Origin: an uncultured Pelagibacteraceae bacterium | GTDB lineage: Bacteria > Pseudomonadota > Alphaproteobacteria > Pelagibacterales > Pelagibacteraceae | NCBI GenBank assembly: GCA_902600205.1 | Contig: CACKIN010000008.1 | Location: forward strand, 1-37,907 | Reading direction: 5' to 3' | DNA: 37,907 bases | Shown: in pieces, positions 1 through 6,854 of the stretch | How the letters are laid out: the number at the start of each line of letters is the position of its first letter | How positions within the stretch are numbered: the first letter of the stretch is position 1 | Notes under the pieces: generated by a model | What the model saw: the letters and a program-made list of their open reading frames with translations, nothing else | Databases searched by the model: none | What the model was told of the DNA's origin: nothing | Program-made: the position numbers and the translations under genes

Positions 1-193
1 ATTGTAAGTTGGTATTTAATGTAGGTACGTCAATATTGTATTCTTTCAAATTATTTTGGAAATGATTTTCATGAGCCCCTAAATAAAAAATCCTACTTTC
101 TTGAAATTTTATTTTCAAACTTGTTACAAGATCAAATAATTGAATACAATCTCCAAGTCCACCTCCTGAATTATATAAAAGAATATTTTTCAT
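1..193 (-). CDS. Partial glycosyltransferase family 9 (heptosyltransferase-like) protein, N-terminus only
   Basis: Only the first 64 codons lie in the window; the gene runs off the left edge. Translation from the ATG at 193 begins MKNILLYNSGGGLGDCIQ, followed by an alpha-helical stretch and a second beta-strand (RIFYLGAHENHF). A hydrophobic strand running into a Gly-rich GGGLGD loop at the very N-terminus is typical of GT-B enzymes of family 9 (ADP-heptose:LPS heptosyltransferase type), which build lipopolysaccharide core or other surface glycans. This would fit the surface-glycan genes further right. The gene is divergent from azlC, with a 58-bp spacer. The family call rests on a short N-terminus, so other GT-B transferases are possible. 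Confidence 0.6.
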   Translation of the reverse strand, partial: MKNILLYNSGGGLGDCIQLFDLVTSLKIKFQESRIFYLGAHENHFQNNLKEYNIDVPTLNTNLQ

Positions 194-203
194 ATTATTG
201 ATA

Positions 204-233
204 TTTAAAGATTTTATTTAAAATAAATATAAT
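204..233 (+). promoter_or_regulatory. Candidate sigma-70 promoter for azlCD
   Basis: In the divergent spacer there is a perfect -10 hexamer TATAAT at 228-233, with a weak -35 candidate TTTAAA at 204-209 and an 18-bp gap. Transcription would start near 240, giving a very short leader before the azlC ATG at 252. The region is A/T-rich, so chance matches are common. Confidence 0.35.
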
Positions 234-251
234 ATAGTTTGCACAATCAAA

Positions 252-938
252 ATGTTTACAAAAAAACAACTATTTACAAAGGGAATTTTAGCTGTTGCAC
301 CACATATGTTCTCAGTAATTCCATTCGGAATTGTATGTGGAGCAATTGGTATAGAGTTAGGTTTTAGTCCAATTATGGTTTATGCAATATCTATTATTAT
401 ATTTGGAGGTGCATCCCAAATTGTATTTTTACAACTACTATCCGGAGGAGCATCAACATTAATTGCTGTAACCTCTGTTGGTGTAATTAATTCAAGACAT
501 CTTTTATATGGGGCAGTTTTATCAGAATATCTAGAGAAGTTATCTTTTATAAAAAAATTATTAATTTCCTACATTGTTGTTGATCAAGGTTTTGCAGAGT
601 CTAATAAATTTTTTCAAAAAAATAGAAATCAACCGTATCTACATTATCATTTAATTGGAACTGGAAGTACTCTTTGGATTTTTTGGCAATTATCAACATT
701 ATCAGGAATAATTCTTGGTTCATTTGTACCAGAGGAACTAGGTTTAAAATTTGCAGTGCCCTTAACTTTTATTGCAATTGTAGTACAAGATTTAAAAAAA
801 TTGGATCATGTAATAGTCATGATTACATGTGGATTAAGTTCTTTGCTATTCTTTGATGCACCTTATAAATCTTATATTATAATATCACCCATAATCGCAT
901 TATTTGTTGCAGCATTACTACTAAGGTTAAAAAAATGA
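252..938 (+). CDS. azlC: AzlC family branched-chain amino acid permease subunit
   Basis: This 228-residue, almost entirely hydrophobic protein fits the AzlC family, the large subunit of two-component inner-membrane exporters of branched-chain amino acids (the BrnF/YgaZ type). Family hallmarks visible are the Gly-rich first helix region (GIVCGAIGIELGF, about residues 26-38), the GGASQ motif at 52-56 and the N-S-R-H motif at 80-83, followed by further membrane segments. The length is normal for the family. The stop codon overlaps the start of the next gene by four bases (ATGA), and that gene encodes the small AzlD partner, which strongly supports the call. Exact substrates cannot be told from sequence. 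Confidence 0.9.
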   Translation: MFTKKQLFTKGILAVAPHMFSVIPFGIVCGAIGIELGFSPIMVYAISIIIFGGASQIVFLQLLSGGASTLIAVTSVGVINSRHLLYGAVLSEYLEKLSFIKKLLISYIVVDQGFAESNKFFQKNRNQPYLHYHLIGTGSTLWIFWQLSTLSGIILGSFVPEELGLKFAVPLTFIAIVVQDLKKLDHVIVMITCGLSSLLFFDAPYKSYIIISPIIALFVAALLLRLKK

Positions 939-1246
939 CTTGGTTATCGATAATAATTGCAGGTATAATTACTTATTTTACTAGAATGACTATGGTTGCT
1001 TTAGTCGATAGAGAATTATTAGGAGAAAAAATTAAAGCTGTTTTAGCATATGTTCCATCTGCAGTTTTTCCTGCAATAATATTTCCAGGAATATTTATTA
1101 ATGATTATGGAGCTTTTATTGAAATGAATGATCCAAAAATCTTTGGTGCAATCGTTGCAATATTAGTAGGGTATTTTTCAAAAAATGTAATAGCGACAAT
1201 ATTATCTGGTCTATCTTCATACTGGGTTATTATTTTTTTTTTATAA
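935..1246 (+). CDS. azlD: AzlD family branched-chain amino acid transport subunit
   Basis: A 103-residue protein with three or four hydrophobic segments, of the size and pattern of the small AzlD (BrnE/YgaH) subunit. The N-terminal TYFTRMT segment (about residues 13-19) and the internal YVPSAVFPAIIFPGIF stretch match what I know of the family. It overlaps azlC by four bases, so the two are translationally coupled and would form the heteromeric exporter in the inner membrane. Confidence 0.88.
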   Translation: MTWLSIIIAGIITYFTRMTMVALVDRELLGEKIKAVLAYVPSAVFPAIIFPGIFINDYGAFIEMNDPKIFGAIVAILVGYFSKNVIATILSGLSSYWVIIFFL

Positions 1247-1273
1247 ATTAAAATAATCAATTAAGATAAATTT

Positions 1274-1516
1274 ATGAAATTATTTATGTTTATTTTTTTA
1301 TTAACTTTTATTTATGGTTGCAGTCCTAAGGAGGTGAACACAATTAAATATAAATATAGAACAAAAGAAATGGTTGAAAAACAATGTAAAATAGAAATCG
1401 AAAGAAAAAAATTAACCAGGCGAGATGATGTAACATCTAAAAACTTTATAATGCAGTACACTAAAGCCTTTAATGCAAATAATAGGATTAAAAAGGCCTG
1501 TGATCCTTATAGATAA
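1274..1516 (+). CDS. Small putative lipoprotein of unknown function
   Basis: An 80-residue protein with a hydrophobic N-terminal segment ending in a lipobox-like FIYGC; Cys16 would be lipidated after signal peptidase II cleavage. The mature part is short and basic (many Lys/Arg), with two further cysteines near residues 38 and 76 (EKQCKIE and KKACDPYR) that could form a disulfide. I do not recognise a family. It lies 27 bp after azlD and may share its transcript, but no functional link is evident. Confidence 0.65.
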   Translation: MKLFMFIFLLTFIYGCSPKEVNTIKYKYRTKEMVEKQCKIEIERKKLTRRDDVTSKNFIMQYTKAFNANNRIKKACDPYR

Positions 1517-1557
1517 TTAATCTATAAAAAATTATTTTTTTATAATAAAATTTTATC

Positions 1558-2457
1558 ATGAGCATTAATAGATCTGAAAGTAACTTTTATAAAAAAAATG
1601 GCTACTTATTAAAAGATGAACTTATTTCAAAAAAAGATATTAATAAATTAAATACTCTTATTAAAAAGATTATAACCAAAGAAAAGAACAGTAAAAAAAA
1701 AATAAAAGATCAAGGTGGAACACAAAGTTATGATAATTATCACTTTGTTTTCAATACCAATTCCTCAAAAAACAAAGAGATATTAAGATTAAATAATCCT
1801 CAAAATAATAATAAGTTGTTTTATGACTTATCTAGAAATAAAAAAATAATTGACATAGTAAAAAAGTTAATCGGAGGAACAGTAAGATTTCATCTTGGAA
1901 AATTAAATTTTAAATTACCTAATAAGAAAAAGGGTAGTCTTGTTGAGTGGCATCAGGACTTTGCTTTTTATCCACACACAAATGATGATTTAATAACAGT
2001 AGGCATTTATCTTGAAGATTGTTTTGAAAAGAATGGTCCTTTAAAGGTTATAAAAGGATCTCATAAAAAAGAGCTATTTAGTCATCATAGTAATGACAAT
2101 TATTTTGTAGGCAAAATTAATACCAAAAAAAATAAAGTTAATTTAAAAAAATCTGTTTCTTTAACTGGAAAAGCAGGCTCCGTTGCATTTTTTCATTGTC
2201 GAACAATTCATGGCTCTGGATTAAATCATACTAATGGATCAAGACCTTTAATATTATTTGGTTATAGGGCATGTGATGCGTGGCCCATAATAAATGATGG
2301 CAATCCTCATCCAGAGACAAATTTTGAGAATTATGATGCAAATATTATTTATGGAAAAAAATCTATTGTTCCAAGATGTACTGATGTACCTGTAATTATA
2401 CCATTACCCAAAAAAAAACATTATGTTTCAATTTATCAGCTACAAAAAGATAATTAA
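1558..2457 (+). CDS. Phytanoyl-CoA dioxygenase (PhyH) family Fe(II)/2-oxoglutarate oxygenase
   Basis: This 299-residue protein has the metal-binding facial triad of PhyH-type non-haem iron oxygenases: His132 and Asp134 in WHQDFAFYPH, a distal His218 in FFHCRTIHGSG, and Arg229 in NGSRPL as the likely 2-oxoglutarate carboxylate ligand. The intervening GPLKVIKGSHK segment (about 160-170) is also characteristic. The family hydroxylates small molecules or CoA thioesters using O2 and 2-oxoglutarate. The substrate cannot be predicted. It is cytoplasmic, with no signal peptide. It stands alone on the plus strand, 41 bp after the lipoprotein gene, with a weak hairpin after its end. Confidence 0.85.
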   Translation: MSINRSESNFYKKNGYLLKDELISKKDINKLNTLIKKIITKEKNSKKKIKDQGGTQSYDNYHFVFNTNSSKNKEILRLNNPQNNNKLFYDLSRNKKIIDIVKKLIGGTVRFHLGKLNFKLPNKKKGSLVEWHQDFAFYPHTNDDLITVGIYLEDCFEKNGPLKVIKGSHKKELFSHHSNDNYFVGKINTKKNKVNLKKSVSLTGKAGSVAFFHCRTIHGSGLNHTNGSRPLILFGYRACDAWPIINDGNPHPETNFENYDANIIYGKKSIVPRCTDVPVIIPLPKKKHYVSIYQLQKDN

Positions 2458-2472
2458 ATAAATAAACCAAAT

Positions 2473-2494
2473 AGGCTTATTATAAATAAAGCCT
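2473..2494. terminator. Weak hairpin between convergent genes
   Basis: AGGCTT at 2473-2478 pairs with AAGCCT at 2489-2494 across a 10-base A/T loop, between the end of the PhyH gene and the end of the small minus-strand ORF. No clear T-run follows on either strand, so terminator function is uncertain. Confidence 0.3.
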
Positions 2495-2512
2495 CCATTC
2501 CAATAAACATAA

Positions 2513-2653
2513 TTAATTTTTAATATTTATAATAGTTTGTTTTTTATTATGCTTTTCAATTATCCACTCATTATCTGCACGTGCATGAGGATGGATAATT
2601 AAGAGAATAATAAGAGCTACTACATGAAGAAAAAAGAATAATGATAATCTCAT
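2513..2653 (-). CDS. Small single-span membrane or exported peptide (46 aa)
   Basis: This is a complete minus-strand ORF (ATG at 2653, TAA at 2513-2515). The product has about 20 hydrophobic residues at the N-terminus (MRLSLFFFLHVVALIILLII), then a polar tail HPHARADNEWIIEKHNKK. The shape is that of a small bitopic membrane protein or an uncleaved signal anchor. The tail has a conserved-looking character rather than random A/T-derived sequence: Trp, His-Pro-His and acidic/basic alternation. I do not recognise a family. It sits in the longest stretch of the left region without a large gene, which favours a real small gene, but comparative data are needed for certainty. Confidence 0.5.
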   Translation of the reverse strand: MRLSLFFFLHVVALIILLIIHPHARADNEWIIEKHNKKQTIINIKN

Positions 2654-2760
2654 ACTTCTATTTCTAGATTATTGATTTGTTTTAATTAGGTTCTAATTTA
2701 GTTATGAATATGAATAATTATCACATTTTAAACACAAATTTTTTGGTGTAGTTTAAATAT

Positions 2761-2829
2761 ATGAAATATATTTTATTAGGTGCTGCAATAGCTTTTGCAA
2801 TGTATTTAGGCGATAAATACATTCTTTAA
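2761..2829 (+). CDS. Tiny hydrophobic peptide ORF (22 aa), tentative
   Basis: The ORF encodes MKYILLGAAIAFAMYLGDKY plus two residues, a single short membrane-like helix with small residues (Gly/Ala) and a charged end. Codon choice resembles the neighbours. There is no strong ribosome-binding site. It lies in the spacer between the small minus-strand ORF and the DUF4396 gene. A 22-codon ORF can occur by chance in such A/T-rich DNA, so this is only a candidate. Confidence 0.35.
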   Translation: MKYILLGAAIAFAMYLGDKYIL

Positions 2830-2882
2830 GATACGTCATTTTTGTACATAAAAAATTTAATTAATTTTGATATGAAGAAACT

Positions 2883-3326
2883 ATGAGTGCTGAAGCAATA
2901 AATTTTAACTGGAAATGTAGACATACATGGAAAAGGAGTGCCAAAAATACAGCTTGGTGTTTACTAGGTTGTGCAATAGGTGATTTTGGTACCATATTAT
3001 TTTTTCAAATAACAAAAATTCCATTTCCAGTCTTAAGTATTATGATTTTGGCAATTATTAACGGACTGATAACCAGCATTATCTTAGAAACATTTATTTT
3101 AATGAAACAAGATTTTTCATTTCAAAAAGCATTAAAGACTGCTTTAGGTATGAGTTTTATTTCTATGATTAGTATGGAAATAGCAATGAATTTAACAGAT
3201 TATGCTTTAACAGGTGGAGCAATACTTACTTGGTGGGTTGTCCCTATAATGCTAGCTGTTGGTTTTGTTACTCCCTGGCCATACAATTATTGGAGATTAA
3301 AAAAACATAATCAGGCCTGTCACTAA
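2883..3326 (+). CDS. DUF4396-type membrane protein
   Basis: A 147-residue protein with about four hydrophobic helices. The N-terminal block KRSAKNTAWCLLGCAIGDFG (about residues 17-36) matches the conserved N-T-x-x-C-L-x-G-C-x-I-G-D signature that I associate with DUF4396. This family is found near metal and oxidative-stress genes in many bacteria, but its biochemical role is not known to me. Cys12, His14, Cys26 and Cys30 near the N-terminus and a C-terminal HNQACH could make a metal site; that is inference. It is followed after 23 bp by a small ORF with a good ribosome-binding site. Confidence 0.7.
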   Translation: MSAEAINFNWKCRHTWKRSAKNTAWCLLGCAIGDFGTILFFQITKIPFPVLSIMILAIINGLITSIILETFILMKQDFSFQKALKTALGMSFISMISMEIAMNLTDYALTGGAILTWWVVPIMLAVGFVTPWPYNYWRLKKHNQACH

Positions 3327-3340
3327 ATAATCAAAAACAA

Positions 3341-3345
3341 AGGAG
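3341..3345 (+). promoter_or_regulatory. Shine-Dalgarno site of the 61-aa ORF
   Basis: AGGAG lies four bases upstream of the ATG at 3350. It is one of the few strong ribosome-binding sites in this window, and it fixes the start of the following short gene. Confidence 0.6.
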
Positions 3346-3349
3346 ATAA

Positions 3350-3535
3350 ATGAAAATATTAAAAGAGTTGGATGATGCTAAATTAGTTATAGTTGATCTA
3401 GAAGTAAGGTTGGGGGATGAAGTAAGAAGTGCTCCTACATTATGTGCAAAATATAAAGGAAAAATTATACCTCTAAACACTGCTCATGATGGCAGACCAA
3501 TATTAATGAAAGAAGAAAATTCAATAGAAAACTAA
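3350..3535 (+). CDS. Conserved-looking small protein of unknown function (61 aa)
   Basis: A small, soluble, mixed-charge protein with no signal peptide or membrane segment. Translation begins MKILKELDDAKLVIVDLEVR, then GDEVRSAPTLCAKYKGK and NTAHDGRPILMKEE. The pattern suggests a compact beta-rich fold, but I do not recognise the family. The strong AGGAG site and tight packing (23 bp after the DUF4396 gene, 3 bp before the next) support a real gene in a three-gene transcript. Confidence 0.6.
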   Translation: MKILKELDDAKLVIVDLEVRLGDEVRSAPTLCAKYKGKIIPLNTAHDGRPILMKEENSIEN

Positions 3536-3538
3536 ATT

Positions 3539-3928
3539 ATGTTTGAACAAGTTAGCATTTATTTAACAGCAATGATTTTAGGTATAATGCTGTTCTTTTC
3601 TTTTGTGATAGCTCCTGTTGTTTTCACTACTTTAGATGAGGAGAATGCTCGAAAATTTATAAGGAGAATTTTTCCATTTTATTACAACGTAAATTTAGGG
3701 ATTAGTTTTATCGTTTTAATATTATTTTTAGTCTTGAATAATTTTGGAATAGATTTTTATTTAATTTTAGTAGTTACTCTTCTATTTGCCACCTCTAACT
3801 ATTTATTAATGCCATTGATAAATAAATATAGAGATGAAAAAGAGGACAAAAAATTTAAATATTCCCATTTTATCTCAGTAGTCATTAATTTTGTTCAAAT
3901 GATTTGTTTAGTATTTATTTTAACTTAA
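3539..3928 (+). CDS. DUF4149-like (TMEM205-like) membrane protein
   Basis: A 129-residue protein with four predicted membrane helices, arranged as in DUF4149 proteins: an N-terminal helix with FSFVIAPVVFTTLD (about residues 21-34), a short RIFPFYY segment (about 43-49), two further hydrophobic stretches and a final helix. The phrase AP-x-VF-x-x-L is typical of the family. The function is not established. It starts 3 bp after the 61-aa gene and ends 5 bp before the end of the convergent phosphatidylcholine synthase gene, leaving almost no room for a terminator. Confidence 0.7.
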   Translation: MFEQVSIYLTAMILGIMLFFSFVIAPVVFTTLDEENARKFIRRIFPFYYNVNLGISFIVLILFLVLNNFGIDFYLILVVTLLFATSNYLLMPLINKYRDEKEDKKFKYSHFISVVINFVQMICLVFILT

Positions 3929-3933
3929 TAAAT

Positions 3934-4692
3934 TTAACTATCTTGTCTTTTGATTTTTAAAAAGATATTTTTAAAAACCTGACGAAAAAGTTCATAAAAT
4001 GTAAGACAAACAAAGTATATGTTTGAGATTAACCATATACCAAGAAATAAATAATCAAAATTATTGTTAAGAACATAAAAAGAGCTTAATAAAATTTTAA
4101 AAGAGGAAATAAACCATAAGACCATAAATATAGCAGAATATTTTCTGTATTTATTAACTCTTAATGGATGAATGAATTTTATTGGTATAAATTTTAATAA
4201 TATACAGGCAGATATCAGAAATAAATTATAAATCTGCGATAGATCAAATAAATACAAATAAAAAAGCAATATATTCCATATGCATGGAAAACCTTTATAA
4301 AAGTTATCTGAAGTCATTAAGTTATTATTTGAATATGATATAGCTGATACGATTAAAATGATTGAAGGTACAATTATTTCAAAAGTTGTGGGAACAAATT
4401 TAAACCAATATATCATTAGAGATGGAATTATTATGTAATTAAAGAAATCAATTACACTATCAAGCATTTTACCATCTATATTTTTTAAAAAAATAGATAC
4501 TTTAAATTTTCTTGCTAAAGTACCATCAATAGCATCAATTAATAATGCAAGTCCTAAAAATAAAAAGGCTGAGGTTTCATCATTTTTAAATATGCATATT
4601 AGTGATAAAAAACCAGCTATTAGTCCAGAGCATGTTAACAAATGAACAGACCAAGCTAAAAGAGTATCTATATCTTTTTTATTTTTTGACAT
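3934..4692 (-). CDS. pcs: CDP-alcohol phosphatidyltransferase, phosphatidylcholine synthase-like
   Basis: A 252-residue integral membrane enzyme with the CDP-alcohol transferase signature: Asp53, Asp56, Gly57, Ala60, Arg61, then Gly74, Asp78 and Asp82 (DAIDGTLAR followed later by GKMLDSVID). The Arg61-Gly74 spacing is longer than in the common eight-residue motif, which I associate with bacterial phosphatidylcholine synthase (CDP-diacylglycerol plus choline giving phosphatidylcholine). The later DNFYKGFPCIWNILLFYLY segment also resembles that family. It would act in the inner membrane. It is the last gene of a minus-strand group (O-antigen ligase, GpgP, GpgS, Pcs), after a 112-bp spacer. Phosphatidylserine or phosphatidylglycerophosphate synthases are the alternatives, but fit less well. 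Confidence 0.8.
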   Translation of the reverse strand: MSKNKKDIDTLLAWSVHLLTCSGLIAGFLSLICIFKNDETSAFLFLGLALLIDAIDGTLARKFKVSIFLKNIDGKMLDSVIDFFNYIIIPSLMIYWFKFVPTTFEIIVPSIILIVSAISYSNNNLMTSDNFYKGFPCIWNILLFYLYLFDLSQIYNLFLISACILLKFIPIKFIHPLRVNKYRKYSAIFMVLWFISSFKILLSSFYVLNNNFDYLFLGIWLISNIYFVCLTFYELFRQVFKNIFLKIKRQDS

Positions 4693-4804
4693 TTATTTTT
4701 TTAACCTATGAACGAAATTTTCGGAGATTTATCTTGTCGCGCTATAAATTATAAGAATACTAAAATTCTTAATGTATTACCTATTCTAAAATTAAAATAA
4801 TTAA

Positions 4805-6025
4805 CTAAATATAACGCATGTTATCTTCGTTTACTGCTTTCTCTAATCTTTCTAAAAAATCTGGTATTGCACTTTTAACCCTACTCCACGTTGGAATAAA
4901 TGGTGTATCCATAGGATTTTGATAGAACGCGTCCCCAGCTTTCATTATATTGGCTGCAAAAAGTTCTACAGCTTTTTCCTCAGTATGTGAGTCAAATTTT
5001 AAACCATTCATTTGAGCATCGTTTCTATAAGCGTCTATCAAATCTAAAGCTGCTCTATAATATGTTGCTTTTAAAGATCTAAATTGCTCTTTACTAAACG
5101 AGTAACCTTGAGTTGCTAATTTTTTTATAAAAGTTTTAATTATATCAATGGACATTCTTGATAGTCCTTGTTTTTCATTGTTAATAGATAAATTTTGATG
5201 TTTGTGATCGTATGTATCAGCTAAATCTACCTGACAAATATTTTGTGGAGAGAAATTTCTTTGCATTTCTGATAATATTCCAATTTCTATTCCCCAGTCT
5301 GATGATATTCTTAATTCTGGCAAAATATTCCTTCTAAATGAAAATTCCCCAGCCAACGGATACTTAAATGATTTCATAAAGTTTATGTAATCACTTTTTC
5401 CGATTGTTTTTTCCAAAGCATTGAGTAGTGGAAAAACAAGTAGTCTTGCAACTCTTCCATTCATTTTATTGTCAGCAACTCTTGGGTAATAGCCTTTACA
5501 AAATTCAAAATTAAATAGTGGATTTACAACAGGATAGAACAATTTAGCCAACATTCTTCTATCATATGTTTTTATATCACAATCATGCAAAGCAACAGAT
5601 CTTGCACTATCTCTTGCAATAGACATTCCAATACAATACCAAACATTTCTACCTTTCCCGTATTCATTGGGAGCGAGTTTTAATTTTTTTAATTCCTTAT
5701 CTAATTTTTTAAGACTGGGTCCATCATTCCAAAGAATTGTAAAAGGTGTTTCTAACTTTTCAAAAAAAGTCCAAGCTTTTCTAGCTTCAGCTTCAGTTGC
5801 TTTATCTAAGCCTATTATTATGTGATTAAGATAATTTGTTTTACTAATCTCTGTAACAATTTTAGGAAGCGCATCACCTTTTAATTCAGAATAAAGACAT
5901 GGTAAAATTAGTTCCATTTTTCTTTCTTTAGAAAATTTTAATAATTCTTTCTCTAAATCCTTGGTAGATTTAGTTCCAAAGTCATGAAGGGTGGATATAG
6001 TTCCATCTTGATAGAAATCGCTCAT
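4805..6025 (-). CDS. gpgS: Glucosyl-3-phosphoglycerate synthase-like glycosyltransferase (GT81 type)
   Basis: A 406-residue soluble GT-A glycosyltransferase. The N-terminus MSDFYQDGTISTLHDFG resembles bacterial GpgS proteins, and the metal/nucleotide motif HDCDI (Asp148, Asp150) follows a GKGRN segment (123-127). GpgS transfers glucose from NDP-glucose to 3-phosphoglycerate, giving glucosyl-3-phosphoglycerate. The next gene upstream, 20 bp away, encodes a phosphatase of the mannosyl/glucosyl-3-phosphoglycerate type, so the pair would make glucosylglycerate, a compatible solute. The sugar (glucose or mannose) cannot be fixed from sequence alone, but the size and N-terminus favour GpgS. No signal peptide or membrane segment is seen. 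Confidence 0.82.
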   Translation of the reverse strand: MSDFYQDGTISTLHDFGTKSTKDLEKELLKFSKERKMELILPCLYSELKGDALPKIVTEISKTNYLNHIIIGLDKATEAEARKAWTFFEKLETPFTILWNDGPSLKKLDKELKKLKLAPNEYGKGRNVWYCIGMSIARDSARSVALHDCDIKTYDRRMLAKLFYPVVNPLFNFEFCKGYYPRVADNKMNGRVARLLVFPLLNALEKTIGKSDYINFMKSFKYPLAGEFSFRRNILPELRISSDWGIEIGILSEMQRNFSPQNICQVDLADTYDHKHQNLSINNEKQGLSRMSIDIIKTFIKKLATQGYSFSKEQFRSLKATYYRAALDLIDAYRNDAQMNGLKFDSHTEEKAVELFAANIMKAGDAFYQNPMDTPFIPTWSRVKSAIPDFLERLEKAVNEDNMRYI

Positions 6026-6045
6026 ATCTAAAATGTATAATTAAC

Positions 6046-6840
6046 TTATATTTTTTGTAGAGCCGTTTTGATCACATCAGACCATCCTATAGGAGATGGC
6101 TCATTAGATTTGATTAAATTATCTATATTTATCAACGAACTATCAAAATTTTCATTTTTTATCAAACACGGAAAATCAGACTGTTCTAGCATTTCAATAT
6201 CATTTTCATTGTCACCGACACCTATTGTTGTGATTTCATTGCTTAATTTTTTTCTTATTAATATAAGAGTTTTGGACATTGCTTTTGATTTATTTGTATC
6301 GTCACATATATTTATTATTCTTCCTCCAGATTGAGCAGTTAATCCAATATCATTAATGACTTTAAAAAAGTTATTCCTATCTATATCTGTTCCTTTAAAA
6401 AGGACAGGTATAGAGTACATTCTTTTAGTTGCCAAAGACAGTTTGTCTAACGGTAGACCAAAAATTTCTTTTTGTTCATCAATATTTAATTCTAAAATAG
6501 GTACAATTTTATTTTTTAAATCTAAACTGATATTTTTGTCATATATTTTTTGAATTTCATTTTTTGATCTACTTATTATAACTTTGTCTGGTAAATTTCG
6601 ATGAATTTTGTTTAATCCATGAATAGATGACCCATTCTCAGAAATAAAACTTAAATTTAAGTTATTTTGTTTATTAAAATCTAATAACTCAGACTCTGTT
6701 TTACTTGAGTTTAGAATTATAATTATACCTCTTGAAATTAATTCTTTAAAGTAATCTTCAATAATATCAAATTTAAAAGTCTTCTTATCTAAAAGAGATC
6801 CATCTAAATCAGTAAAAATTATAATTTTTTTTTTGGACAT
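6046..6840 (-). CDS. HAD-IIB phosphatase, mannosyl/glucosyl-3-phosphoglycerate phosphatase family
   Basis: A 264-residue HAD-superfamily hydrolase with all catalytic motifs: motif I FTDLDGSLLD with nucleophile Asp11 and acid Asp13, motif II Ser in LNSSKT (44-48), a Lys near 184-186 and the motif III/IV block GVGDNENDIEML (207-218; Asp210 and Asp214 bind magnesium). The region between motif II and the terminal motifs is the C2-type cap of the IIB subclass. SGGRIINICD (171-180) is typical of the mannosyl-3-phosphoglycerate phosphatase family. It would dephosphorylate the product of the adjacent synthase to release glucosylglycerate (GpgP role). It lies 14 bp after the O-antigen ligase-like gene and 20 bp before gpgS. 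Confidence 0.85.
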   Translation of the reverse strand: MSKKKIIIFTDLDGSLLDKKTFKFDIIEDYFKELISRGIIIILNSSKTESELLDFNKQNNLNLSFISENGSSIHGLNKIHRNLPDKVIISRSKNEIQKIYDKNISLDLKNKIVPILELNIDEQKEIFGLPLDKLSLATKRMYSIPVLFKGTDIDRNNFFKVINDIGLTAQSGGRIINICDDTNKSKAMSKTLILIRKKLSNEITTIGVGDNENDIEMLEQSDFPCLIKNENFDSSLINIDNLIKSNEPSPIGWSDVIKTALQKI

Positions 6841-6854
6841 AATGAAATAGTTAT

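Noticed and set aside
4753-4770. Hairpin AAGAAT/ATTCTT between gpgS and pcs
   Set aside because: The stem is six bases, all but two A/T, with no T-run; such pairs occur by chance in this composition.
6068-6553. Plus-strand ORFs inside the phosphatase gene
   Set aside because: They are antisense shadows of a HAD phosphatase with all catalytic motifs.
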